Below, piece after piece: positions 51,530 through 59,513 of a stretch of DNA of 64,000 nucleotides (its first letter is position 1; each line of letters begins with the position of its first letter). The notes under the pieces are model-generated. The model ran no database searches and was not told where the DNA came from. It saw only the letters and a list, made by a program, of their open reading frames with translations. The DNA lies in contig NC_012785.1 in the NCBI RefSeq assembly GCF_000023325.1, positions 1,488,001 to 1,552,000 of the forward strand, given 5' to 3'. Origin of the DNA: Kosmotoga olearia TBF 19.5.1 (lineage in GTDB: Bacteria; Thermotogota; Thermotogae; Petrotogales; Kosmotogaceae). The position numbers and the translations under genes were made by a program.

Positions 51530-52432
51530 TTGTTCAGAACCCTTGATGAAGTGATTGAAAAAGCCAGAAGTGTTAAAGGCAAGAAAGCCGTTCTTGTTGG
51601 AGCTGAGGATAGAGAAGGGTTGATTGCCCTTAAAACCGCGGCTGGAGAGGGTGTTGTAGAGCCAATTCTTGTTGGGGATAAAAATAAAGTTGACGTGCTT
51701 CTTGATGAATTCGGGCTTCAGTGCGAAGTTGTTGATGCCAAAACGCCGGATGAAGCTGCTGAAAAAGGGGTAAAGTTGGTTCGCAATGGTAAAGCTGATA
51801 TCCTTATGAAGGGACTTGTAAAGACAGCCATATTGCTCAAAGCAGTTCTCAACAAGGAGTGGGGGTTGAGAAGTGGGAGTTTATTGAGTCATATCGCCGT
51901 TCTTGATGTTCCCGCGCTCGATAGGCTTGTTTACGTTTCTGATGGGGGTATGGTAATTCGGCCGGACCTTTCTCAAAAGAAGGCTATTATCGAAAACGCT
52001 GTCAAATTCCTTCACAGTTTGGGTTACGAAAGGCCCAGAGTAGCTTTGTTAGCAGCTGTTGAAGTGGTTAATCCTGACATGCCTGAAACCCTTGAAGCTG
52101 CTGTGATCGCTAAAATGGCTGAACGCGGCCAGCTTCCTGCGTGTGAGGTAGATGGGCCCCTAGGACTGGACAATGCCCTGAACATGACCGCAGCGAAGAT
52201 AAAGAAAGTTAAAGGAAATGTTGCAGGACTAGCTGAACTGTTGATAGTACCTGATATACACTCAGGTAATTTTCTCGGAAAATCGGCGGTGTATCTCGCC
52301 GGTGGAACAATTGCCGGTTTGGTTCTTGGTGCTACTGCGCCTGTTGTGATTGTCTCAAGGGCAGACAACGCGAAGTCAAAACTTGCATCTCTGGCGCTTG
52401 CTGTTCTTAGTGTGGCAGGTGATATGAAATGA
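51530..52432 (+). CDS. ptb: Phosphate butyryltransferase/acetyltransferase-type enzyme
   Basis: About 300 aa of the PTA/PTB family. It starts FRTLDEVIEKARSVKGKKAVLVGAED, has ADILMKGLVKTAILLKAVLNKEWGLR near residue 90, and LLSHIAVLDVPALDRLVYVSDGGMVIRPDL near 118-147. It ends with NFLGKSAVYLAGGTIAGLVLGATAPVVIVSRADNAKSKLAS, as in Ptb. It swaps phosphate and CoA on short acyl groups. No buk or ack kinase gene is adjacent. The start is probably TTG at 51530, 6 nt after AGGAGGTG; the GTG at 51521 lies in that site. Confidence 0.9.
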   Translation: MFRTLDEVIEKARSVKGKKAVLVGAEDREGLIALKTAAGEGVVEPILVGDKNKVDVLLDEFGLQCEVVDAKTPDEAAEKGVKLVRNGKADILMKGLVKTAILLKAVLNKEWGLRSGSLLSHIAVLDVPALDRLVYVSDGGMVIRPDLSQKKAIIENAVKFLHSLGYERPRVALLAAVEVVNPDMPETLEAAVIAKMAERGQLPACEVDGPLGLDNALNMTAAKIKKVKGNVAGLAELLIVPDIHSGNFLGKSAVYLAGGTIAGLVLGATAPVVIVSRADNAKSKLASLALAVLSVAGDMK

Positions 52433-52617
52433 TTGTAAAATTCGACGATAAAACTTACCAGTTCGATAAACGCATGACGGTGAGGAGGCTTTTGGAGGAA
52501 CTTAGACTGAATCCCGAAGCCCATATTGTGATCGTAGATGGCCAGATCAAAACGCCAGATATCGTAATCAGCGAAACTTCCGAAGTGAGGATCGTTAGAG
52601 CTGTTTCTGGAGGCTAA
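52429..52617 (+). CDS. ThiS/MoaD-like ubiquitin-fold sulfur-carrier protein
   Basis: 62 aa with MIVKFDDKTYQFDKRMTVRR, the beta-grasp opening, VIVDGQIKTPD in the middle and a C-terminal VSGG. The terminal Gly-Gly is the site for adenylation and thiocarboxylation in ThiS, MoaD and TtuB-type carriers. It may serve thiamine, molybdopterin or tRNA 2-thiouridine synthesis; no partner gene is adjacent to decide. It overlaps ptb by 4 bp, with AGGTGATATGAAATG supplying a ribosome binding site inside ptb. Confidence 0.8.
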   Translation: MIVKFDDKTYQFDKRMTVRRLLEELRLNPEAHIVIVDGQIKTPDIVISETSEVRIVRAVSGG

Positions 52618-52889
52618 TACTTAATCACGTTATCGTAAAACCACGTCAAATAGCTGCTAAAAATAGTCTTAACGAACCAATGCCAAAGTATATCTCCATC
52701 ATAGATGGAAATATTAAGTTTTGGTACGTTATTGTGTGTATAATATTGGCATGCTAGTAGTTGCCAATTAGTAAGTCGCTCGGAGTTGTGTGATGTAGAC
52801 AATTTGATATTGCTGTAATCTATACTAAAAATCTATACTAAAATGATAAAGTAATTGAAATTTAAAGACTCAAAAAAGGAGGGACTAAA
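52618..52889. other. AT-rich gap upstream of the kinase gene, with a 13-bp tandem duplication
   Basis: ATCTATACTAAAA occurs twice in direct tandem at 52818-52830 and 52831-52843, each copy holding a TATACT -10-like hexamer. TTGCTG at 52810 is 18 bp before the second TATACT. A minus-strand frame of 62 codons at 52614-52802 has no ribosome binding site and looks incidental. Confidence 0.55.
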
Positions 52890-53732
52890 ATAGAATATCT
52901 TCCTTACGGAACGCTTCTTAAAAAAAGATACCGCATAGTTTTTTTTCTCGGACGCGGTGGGTTTGGTATAACGTATCTTTGTGTTGACAATGCTAAAAGC
53001 AAAAATACAGCCGTTAAGGAGTTCTTTCCAAAGGGTGCCAGGCGCGAAGGACTAAACGTCTTGCCACCGGAGGGTATAGAACCTGAGCAATACTATGAAA
53101 AAGTCAAGCGCTTTCTTGTTGAAGCTGAAATACTGGAGAAGGTTAATGATCACAGAGTGGTGAGACTTCTTGACTCTTTTGAAGAAAATAACACCGCGTA
53201 TTATGTTATGGAGTATGTTGAAGGACCAACATTACAACAATTTATAAGAGACCGGGGGCCTCTTGGGACCAAAGAGGCTCTTGACCTCATAAGAGAAATA
53301 GCATTGGGATTGAAAGCTATTCATGAGTATGGGTTTGTACATGGTGACTTGAAGCCCTCTAATATCCTTTTGAAAAGCGGAATGTTTGTCAGAATAGCAG
53401 ATTTTGGAGCTTCCGGGATAAAAGACAGCTTTTTCAGATTAGGAGAACATAATGTGGTTTCCTTGAATTATTCTGCTCCTGAACTTTTTACCAGCCAGGC
53501 AGTTCCAAACGTTCAGACTGATATATACTCCCTGGGCGGTGTCCTCTATTTCCTGGTTACCGGAGAAAGTCCGGTGCCCGCTACCCAAAGAGCTAAAGGG
53601 AAAGAACTAATGATTCCTGATGTTGGAAGGAAAATAAAGAAGCTTATCCTTAAGGCGATGGCATTAAGCCCCGAAAAAAGATTTTACAGCGTGGACAGTT
53701 TCTTAAAAGCATTGGACTCCTTCTTTTTTTGA
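52890..53732 (+). CDS. Hanks-type Ser/Thr protein kinase, apparent AUA start
   Basis: About 280 aa with a complete kinase fold. The Gly loop is LGRGGFGITYL near residues 19-29 and the VAIK-type lysine is in AVKEFF near 42. FVHGDLKPSNILL is the catalytic loop near 150, and IADFGASG the DFG motif near 171. NYSAPELF matches the APE region near 195, and TDIYSLGGVLYFLVTGESP follows. No membrane helix is present, so it is cytosolic. The frame has a TAA nine codons upstream and no ATG/GTG/TTG before the Gly loop. AGGAGG (52878-52883) lies 6-7 nt before ATA (52890-52892), which I take as the start. The first standard start, TTG 53061, would remove the ATP site. Confidence 0.85.
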   Translation: MEYLPYGTLLKKRYRIVFFLGRGGFGITYLCVDNAKSKNTAVKEFFPKGARREGLNVLPPEGIEPEQYYEKVKRFLVEAEILEKVNDHRVVRLLDSFEENNTAYYVMEYVEGPTLQQFIRDRGPLGTKEALDLIREIALGLKAIHEYGFVHGDLKPSNILLKSGMFVRIADFGASGIKDSFFRLGEHNVVSLNYSAPELFTSQAVPNVQTDIYSLGGVLYFLVTGESPVPATQRAKGKELMIPDVGRKIKKLILKAMALSPEKRFYSVDSFLKALDSFFF

Positions 53733-53733
53733 A

Positions 53734-54591
53734 TCAAGCCTTCACGATGAGTTTCCACAGCTTTTTAAGACCTTCGCAAACCTCTGGATATTCTATATTT
53801 TCCAGAAGTGTTTTGAAGTCTTTTTCAGAGGTGTTCAGAGCTTCTTCGGGAGACATGAATCGCAGAATTGACGGACGATTAAGCTTTTCATCTTTGCCCG
53901 GTGTTTTTCCAAGAATTTCTATAGGTTGAAGCTTGTCTTTGATATCGTCAAGGACCTGAAAGATGTGCCCGAAGCGTAATCCTGTTTCTTTCATCTTCTT
54001 TGCTTCTTCCATTCGGTCGGCGCAGATGAATGGTGATGAGAAACAAAAGCCAAAAAGCTCGGCTGTTTTCAATCTATGAATCCTGTTAACATCTTTCGTG
54101 TTTGAAGATGGTTCGTACGTTACGTCGAGATATTCACCTTCAATAATTGATAACGCTGTACGAATCCATTCATTTATCAGAAGGAATTTTAAGTGTTCGT
54201 TTATTGTCAGTTCCTGAAGCACTTTTACAGGGTACAGCATTAGAAAGTCCCCGGCAAGAATGGCACTGGCTTCATCGAAAGCCTTATGAAGTGAGGGCTT
54301 TCCCCTTCTGAAATCGTCGTTGTCTATCGCTGGAAGGTCATCGTGTATGAGACTGCCACTATGAAAGAGTTCGACAGCTACTCCGAGCTTCATATAAAGT
54401 TCTGAAGGCAAACCGATAGCTTGCGAGAAGAGAGCTATTAAATAGGGTCTTAACCTTTTGCCCCCTGTTAATGGGGTGTAGTTGATTATACTGGAAAAAG
54501 ATGAACATACCATCAGTCTTTCGAGATGATCTCGAAGAAACTTATCGAATTCTTTTCTAAAATCATTTATCTTCAGCGTCTTCGTCTTCAT
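53734..54591 (-). CDS. ispA: Polyprenyl (farnesyl/geranylgeranyl) diphosphate synthase
   Basis: About 285 aa. GGKRLRPYLIALFSQAIG is near residue 40. The first Asp-rich motif is SLIHDDLPAIDNDDFRRGKPSLHKAF near 76-100, with the two-residue insertion of short-chain bacterial enzymes. The second is FQVLDDIKDKL near 215, followed by GKDEKLNRPSIL. It condenses IPP with allylic diphosphates; chain length (C15 or C20) cannot be fixed from sequence. The ATG at 54591 has AGGA 5 nt upstream; a TTG at 54615 is possible. It overlaps the DUF151 gene. Confidence 0.92.
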   Translation of the reverse strand: MKTKTLKINDFRKEFDKFLRDHLERLMVCSSFSSIINYTPLTGGKRLRPYLIALFSQAIGLPSELYMKLGVAVELFHSGSLIHDDLPAIDNDDFRRGKPSLHKAFDEASAILAGDFLMLYPVKVLQELTINEHLKFLLINEWIRTALSIIEGEYLDVTYEPSSNTKDVNRIHRLKTAELFGFCFSSPFICADRMEEAKKMKETGLRFGHIFQVLDDIKDKLQPIEILGKTPGKDEKLNRPSILRFMSPEEALNTSEKDFKTLLENIEYPEVCEGLKKLWKLIVKA

Positions 54592-55126
54592 CGTTTTCCT
54601 GCTGCCTTCTTTCAAAATATTCTCTTAAATCTTCAATATCGAACCGTTTTACGAATTCTTTAAACTCCTGATCTTCGTCTTTATCAGTTTTTTCATCTTC
54701 TCCACTTTCGTAAGCACCCTGAAGTTTGCTGAGGTCGATAGCACTTTCGGTGAATACCGATTCTTCAACAAAGACCGGAAACCCACACTTCGCAGCAAGA
54801 ACAAGACAATCGGAGGGTCTCGCATCTAGAGATTTCGTGTTTCCTGTTGAATCGGTTACATAAAGCGAAGCATAGTAAACATTGTCTCTAACGGAATGTA
54901 TAACTGCTTTCTCAAACTTTCCGCCAAGAGATTTTATCGATTCGATGAAAAGATCGTAGGTCAAGGGTCTTTGGAAGCTTTCACCGCTTACAGCAAGCGC
55001 CAGCGACTCTGCTTCAAAGGGACCAATCCAGATCGCAAATCCCATATTAGATTCATCTACTTCTAAAATAACAACAGGAGAGCTTGATTGATCCAAAGCC
55101 AAACCTCTAATTCTAATTTGAAGCAT
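54563..55126 (-). CDS. Bifunctional-nuclease (BFN/DUF151) family protein
   Basis: About 187 aa. It opens MLQIRIRGLALDQSSSPVVIL and has IWIGPFEAESLALAVSGESFQRPLTYDL near residue 35 and LDARPSDCLVLAAKCGFPVFVEESVF near 100, the DUF151 signature. The C-terminus (about 40 residues) is very acidic (EDEKTDKDEDQEF, QQENDEDEDAEDK). Family members are proposed DNases/RNases; the biochemical role here is unknown. The ATG at 55126 follows GGGGTGA. It overlaps plsC by 14-20 bp and ispA by about 29 bp in a tight operon. Confidence 0.87.
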   Translation of the reverse strand: MLQIRIRGLALDQSSSPVVILEVDESNMGFAIWIGPFEAESLALAVSGESFQRPLTYDLFIESIKSLGGKFEKAVIHSVRDNVYYASLYVTDSTGNTKSLDARPSDCLVLAAKCGFPVFVEESVFTESAIDLSKLQGAYESGEDEKTDKDEDQEFKEFVKRFDIEDLREYFERRQQENDEDEDAEDK

Positions 55127-55898
55127 ATTCTTCACCCCGATTTCGCATTTGCACGATTGCTTCTGAAATCATTTTCCTGATTTCTTCCCTCAATTCATCT
55201 TCTGTATTGAATTTACCCGGATATACAGGTTTCAGGATTCTAATTTTCACGATAGCCGGATGTATTAAAAGTTCTCCTTTTTTCATTATGTCTTTGGTTC
55301 CATCAATAGCAACGGGAAGTATTGGAATGTTAAGTTTGTGAGGTATCGAAAGGGACCCTTTCTTGAATTTCTTAATACTACCGTCCAGACTTCTGGTGCC
55401 TTCCGGGAACAACATGATTGTACCACCGTTGCGCAGTATATTGAAAATCCTCTTTATTGCTGCCGCTGTTTGAATTTTATTTCCTCGATCAATGAAGACA
55501 CCATCTAATCTCTTCACAAACCACGAGAAGCCTGGTATCTTTGAGACTTCTATTTTTGCTATAAACGATATTCTACCTTTAACATATCCAACTATTAATG
55601 GAATATCGAAAGCGCTTTGATGGTTTGATACTATGACCAGAGGTCCTTTTGGAGGAATGTTTTCGGCACCTTCCACGCTCACTTTTGAACCTATGACGAA
55701 AAACGCCACCCTACCAAACCTTCCAACCTCTTGCGCAACATAGTCTTTTGCTGCTTCAATGCCTCGAAACTTTTCAATGAACCAGCTGATGAGAAGAACG
55801 AAAGCACCATATACCAACACATAACCTGTAACGGCTATCGCTACCCAGATTGTCAGAAAAAAATCACGAATTTGTTTTATCCATTCCCGGCTTTTCAA
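55113..55898 (-). CDS. plsC: 1-acyl-sn-glycerol-3-phosphate acyltransferase
   Basis: 261 aa with an N-terminal membrane segment (FFLTIWVAIAVTGYVLVYGAFVLLISW). The acyltransferase motifs are VSNHQSAFDIPLI (HX4D) near residue 92, GVFIDRGNK near 132, and LFPEGTRSLDGSIKKFKKGS near 162. PILPVAIDGTKDIM is near 195. It adds the second acyl chain to make phosphatidic acid. The start is TTG at 55898, 7 nt after AAAGGTG, inside the thiI gene with a 35-bp overlap. Translation is likely coupled to thiI. Confidence 0.92.
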   Translation of the reverse strand: MKSREWIKQIRDFFLTIWVAIAVTGYVLVYGAFVLLISWFIEKFRGIEAAKDYVAQEVGRFGRVAFFVIGSKVSVEGAENIPPKGPLVIVSNHQSAFDIPLIVGYVKGRISFIAKIEVSKIPGFSWFVKRLDGVFIDRGNKIQTAAAIKRIFNILRNGGTIMLFPEGTRSLDGSIKKFKKGSLSIPHKLNIPILPVAIDGTKDIMKKGELLIHPAIVKIRILKPVYPGKFNTEDELREEIRKMISEAIVQMRNRGEEYASN

Positions 55899-57078
55899 TT
55901 TCTATCACCTTTCCTTGCCTTAGTTTATAAATTTCTACCATCTTCATTGTTTCATCCAATAATGGAGCTAAATCGAGTTTCGACTCTTCGATTTCAACGT
56001 CAACGATTCTTGCTTTTGTGGCTGGTTGTTGTGGAACGAAAACGGTGCAGCAGTCTTCGTATGGTTGTATCGAGATTTCAAAAGTCTCGATTTTTTTCGC
56101 AATCTGTATTGTTTCGATCTTATCGAATCCTGTTAAAGGCCTTAAAACAAGTATATCAGTTGCGCTTCCGATAGTGTGAAGATTTTCTATTGTTTGGCTG
56201 GCTACCTGTCCAAGATTCTCACCCGTAACTATCGCTTTGTAACCATGTTCTTTTGCTATTTTTGTGGCAATCCTCATCATAGCGCGTCGTTGTATAACGA
56301 GACTAAGGCTTTCTCGGACGTTGCGGTGAATAGCCAGCTGTAATTTTGTAAAATGGACCCGGTACAGCAACATGTCCCTACCGCCATTGTATTTTGTCAA
56401 CGCTTTTGCGAGATCAAGGACTTTTTCAAAGGCTTTTTCACCGGTGTAAGGTGGACTTGCGAAATGAATGGCGTGAAGGGTGATCCCTCTCTTTAGGGCA
56501 TACCATCCAGCAACGGGACTGTCAATACCTCCCGAAAGCAGCAGTAATGCTGATCCGCTGACTCCGACAGGAAGACCACCGGGACCAGGAATCTTGTCCC
56601 CAAAAACAAGAACTCCTTCGTTTCTAACTTCAACACCTATTTTGAAATCCGGAGTATGGACATCTACCTTCAATTCCGGAAAAGCATCCAGTATCTTTTC
56701 ACCGAGATACGCATTCAACTCCTGGCTTGTCATCGGGAAACGTTTATTGGCACGGCGGGTCTCTACTTTGAAGGTCCTTTTTCCAGTGTTTACCTCCATG
56801 GAAACAAGCTCTCTGGCAACTTTTTCGATTTCAGAGATTTCAAAGTTGGTTTGAACACCAAGACTGTAATTTTGAACACCAAATGTCCTGGAAACAATTT
56901 CCATAGCTTCAGATATGAATTCCTCAGGAATATCGATCAGGAATCTTTTCTTCTTGTTATAAACTTTTGCACCGGGAATCTGGGATTTTAAGTTTCTGAT
57001 GAGCGCTTTTTCGAAATAGCTTCTGTTTTTGCCTTTTAATCCTATTTCACCGTATCGTATGATGATGATTTTTTTCAT
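55864..57078 (-). CDS. thiI: tRNA 4-thiouridine synthetase ThiI (no rhodanese domain)
   Basis: 404 aa. The N-terminal ferredoxin-like domain has IIIRYGEIGLKGKNRSYFE. The THUMP domain spans about 60-165 (FKVETRRANKRFPMTSQELNAYLGEKI). The PP-loop is LLLSGGIDSPVAGWYALKRG near 180, and VTGENLGQVASQTIENL is near 285. It ends without the rhodanese domain found in E. coli ThiI, as in archaeal and many Firmicute forms. It thiolates U8 of tRNA from a cysteine desulfurase or other sulfur source. It heads the run thiI-plsC-DUF151-ispA on the minus strand. Confidence 0.94.
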   Translation of the reverse strand: MKKIIIIRYGEIGLKGKNRSYFEKALIRNLKSQIPGAKVYNKKKRFLIDIPEEFISEAMEIVSRTFGVQNYSLGVQTNFEISEIEKVARELVSMEVNTGKRTFKVETRRANKRFPMTSQELNAYLGEKILDAFPELKVDVHTPDFKIGVEVRNEGVLVFGDKIPGPGGLPVGVSGSALLLLSGGIDSPVAGWYALKRGITLHAIHFASPPYTGEKAFEKVLDLAKALTKYNGGRDMLLYRVHFTKLQLAIHRNVRESLSLVIQRRAMMRIATKIAKEHGYKAIVTGENLGQVASQTIENLHTIGSATDILVLRPLTGFDKIETIQIAKKIETFEISIQPYEDCCTVFVPQQPATKARIVDVEIEESKLDLAPLLDETMKMVEIYKLRQGKVIEIEKPGMDKTNS

Positions 57079-57142
57079 TTCTTAGGCCTCCTGGATAGTA
57101 CAATGATATAATTATTTTAACTCAACTTACGAAGTAGGGGGG

Positions 57143-57871
57143 ATGAAAATGAAAAAGATTCTTTTAATGGGAATACTTTTGATGGGATTGATGGTAGTAG
57201 CAGCAAGTTTCGATGAATTGTGGGAGAGGTTTGTCGAGATCAGATCGTATCAGGATACTGAAGCTATGAAAACGTTTATAGAAGAGTTAGAAAACGATCC
57301 ACAGACTTTTGAAGATGTCAGGATCCTTGCACTGTATGCTGATTGTCTCAGAGAATATGCGAACTGGATAGAAGGGGATGCGAAAAAAGAATACTATGAA
57401 AAAGCCAGAAAGTATGCAGAAGAAGCTATCGAAATGGATCCAAATTATGGATATTCTTATTATGTTGCAGGTGCCGCAATAGGTCAACTTGCTCAATATG
57501 AAGGCATAGTTAAATCTCTTTTTATGCTCGGTGATTTTGATAAATACATTAAAAAGGCTATGGAATTAATGCCTGATAACCCGTTCCCGATTATAGCGAT
57601 GGCAATGAGATATCGAGATACACCATGGCCTTTCAAAGATTTCGAGAAATCTGAAGAGCTTTTCATGAAAGCCATTAGACTCGATCCGAAATATGTGAAC
57701 GCATATCTTGAACTTGCCATCCTTTATGATAAGTGGAAGAAATACGATAATGCAGCCAGATATTACAGGAAAGTAGTAACAATGCCCCTGCATCCGAATT
57801 TCATAAAGGCTGGAGAAAAATCTAAAGAGGAAGCAAAAGAATGGCTTGAGGAGCACGGTTACGGGTGGTAA
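57143..57871 (+). CDS. Exported TPR-repeat protein
   Basis: About 242 aa. A signal peptide (MKKILLMGILLMGLMVVAAS) is followed by helical repeats. TPR-like pairs appear near 95-130 (YEKARKYAEEAIEMDPNYGYSYYVAG) and 175-220 (KSEELFMKAIRLDPKYVNAYLELAILYDKWKKYDNAARYYRKVV). It likely acts in the periplasm as a protein-binding scaffold. GTAGGGGGG lies just before the start; the ATG at 57149 (codon 3) is equally possible. TATAAT at 57107-57112 could be the -10. The membrane-protein gene follows immediately. Confidence 0.8.
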   Translation: MKMKKILLMGILLMGLMVVAASFDELWERFVEIRSYQDTEAMKTFIEELENDPQTFEDVRILALYADCLREYANWIEGDAKKEYYEKARKYAEEAIEMDPNYGYSYYVAGAAIGQLAQYEGIVKSLFMLGDFDKYIKKAMELMPDNPFPIIAMAMRYRDTPWPFKDFEKSEELFMKAIRLDPKYVNAYLELAILYDKWKKYDNAARYYRKVVTMPLHPNFIKAGEKSKEEAKEWLEEHGYGW

Positions 57872-57872
57872 G

Positions 57873-58340
57873 ATGGTCTACAGAATAGTTTTTTCTATTC
57901 TTCCAATTCTGTTTATGCCCAAAATAGGCTATTCTCTTGGTTATAGTGTTTTTTTGGCGGGGTTATTGTTCTTTGGGACAGTTATTTCAAAGGATGTTGA
58001 ATGGATCCCTCAGCTTCAGGGGATTACCCTGGTTTTGCTTTATGCTTTACTCTTGTTGGGATATGCCAAAGGTGCTTCGCCTTCAGATTATTATATGGTG
58101 TTGCCGTTAATAAGCATTGGTTATTTGTTTTCAGGTTTTGAAGGATTGCTATTGAGCAAAAAAACGGCAGCGATATTATTTTCTGCTCTGTTCTGGAGCG
58201 CTGTTGCTATCGGGCTTTCGTTTATAGCCTATAAGAAACTTGGAAGCCCTGGAATCGTAATGGCGGTAGTTTTATTCTTTTTTATCGCTATGCAAGATAT
58301 CAAAAAGATACTCAAGAAAGGAGAAGACAGTCCAATTTGA
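57873..58340 (+). CDS. Integral membrane protein, 155 aa, function unknown
   Basis: Five or six hydrophobic stretches (IVFSILPILFMPKIGYSLGYSVFLAGLLFFG, ITLVLLYALLLLG, TAAILFSALFWSAVAIGLSFIAY, IVMAVVLFFFIAM) and a basic C-terminus (KKILKKGEDS). The ATG starts 1 nt after the TPR gene's stop, with GGGTGG upstream, so the two are coupled. Its own stop overlaps the TTG start of the radical SAM gene. I recognise no family. Confidence 0.7.
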   Translation: MVYRIVFSILPILFMPKIGYSLGYSVFLAGLLFFGTVISKDVEWIPQLQGITLVLLYALLLLGYAKGASPSDYYMVLPLISIGYLFSGFEGLLLSKKTAAILFSALFWSAVAIGLSFIAYKKLGSPGIVMAVVLFFFIAMQDIKKILKKGEDSPI

Positions 58341-59506
58341 AGTTAGTGTTTGTGTTATCAAAAACAAACAGATACAGTATTGCTGCGTTGTTTGGAGCCA
58401 TTGAAGACCTTGAAGTTGATGTCGAAGTAATCGGTGAATCTGAGTTTATAAATGCTAATTACATTGGGAGCGATGATGCTATCATCGCTCTATCTTTTAT
58501 GTCTCCAGAGGCAAAAAAGAATGAGAAGTTAATACGAAAGTTAAGTTCCGCTGGAAACAGGGTGATCGTTGGAGGTCCGCATGCTTCAGCAAAACCTGAG
58601 GAAATTCTGGGGATGGGAGCATATGCCGTTTTTGTCGGTGAAGGAGAAAGGACTTTAAGGAAGTTCCTTTTGAATCCTACTCCTGGTATTTGGTATGGTG
58701 AAAAGTTACAGCAACTCGACACATTTCCGCCGTTTTCATTGAAACATGAGTTCTTTTCACCAATGGAAATCTCCAGAGGTTGTCCTTTTGGTTGTAACTA
58801 CTGTCAGACACCTAGAATTTTCGGAAGACGTGTTCGGCACAGGAGTGTGGAAAATATCCTTCATTTTGCAAGAGAAAGTGTTGAGCGTGGAAGAAAAGTG
58901 GCACGTTTTATAACTCCGAATGCTTTTGGATATGGTTCTAAAAATGGGGTTACTCCCAATACGAAAGTTATTTACGAACTCCTATCCGGGATGAGAAAGA
59001 TCGGTATGCGCGAGGTTTATTTTGGTTCTTTTCCATCAGATGTGAGGCCGGAATCCGTAAGCGATGATGTTCTTGCTATTGTTCAGGAGTTTTGTGATAA
59101 TAAGGTTATTGTTGTCGGCTTGCAGAGCGGCAGTGATCGGATCTTGAAACAGCTGAACCGCGGTCATGACGTTCAAACGGCTATTAACACTATCAGGAAA
59201 ATTTCAAGATACGGGTTCACACCTTATGTGGACATGATCTTTGGATTTCCCTTTGAAGAGGACAGTGATATCGAAAAATCCTTTGAAGTAGCGTATTACC
59301 TTTACGAAAAATACGGTGCGGTAATCCACGGCCATACTTTTATGCCGCTTCCAGGTACACCCTTTGAGAACTTAAAATCAAAACTCAGTTCCAAAACTTT
59401 GAGGGAACTTGGAAGACTTTCCGCAAAAGGTATAATGAAGGGACAATGGCAGAATCAAATAACGATTTCCCAGGAAATTTCGCACAGTGAACCAAAAGGA
59501 GAGTGA
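58337..59506 (+). CDS. B12-binding-domain-like radical SAM protein
   Basis: 389 aa. The N-terminal 120 residues resemble a B12-binding Rossmann domain (VIVGGPHASAKPEEILGMGAYAVFVGEGE). The radical SAM cysteines are in EISRGCPFGCNYCQTPRIFGRR (CxxxCxxC) near residue 150. The later core has VIVVGLQSGSDRILKQLNRGHD, TPYVDMIFGFPFEEDSD and GHTFMPLPGTPFENLKS. It resembles a family of B12/radical SAM proteins typical of archaea (MJ_1487-like, from memory). The reaction is unknown. The TTG start overlaps the previous stop (TTGA); AAGGAG is 12-13 nt away. Confidence 0.85.
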   Translation: MKLVFVLSKTNRYSIAALFGAIEDLEVDVEVIGESEFINANYIGSDDAIIALSFMSPEAKKNEKLIRKLSSAGNRVIVGGPHASAKPEEILGMGAYAVFVGEGERTLRKFLLNPTPGIWYGEKLQQLDTFPPFSLKHEFFSPMEISRGCPFGCNYCQTPRIFGRRVRHRSVENILHFARESVERGRKVARFITPNAFGYGSKNGVTPNTKVIYELLSGMRKIGMREVYFGSFPSDVRPESVSDDVLAIVQEFCDNKVIVVGLQSGSDRILKQLNRGHDVQTAINTIRKISRYGFTPYVDMIFGFPFEEDSDIEKSFEVAYYLYEKYGAVIHGHTFMPLPGTPFENLKSKLSSKTLRELGRLSAKGIMKGQWQNQITISQEISHSEPKGE

Positions 59507-59513
59507 GTGATCA

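Noticed and set aside
52614-52802. 62-codon minus-strand frame after the sulfur-carrier gene
   Set aside because: No ribosome binding site or promoter, aromatic-rich translation typical of AT-rich noncoding DNA, and no recognised family.
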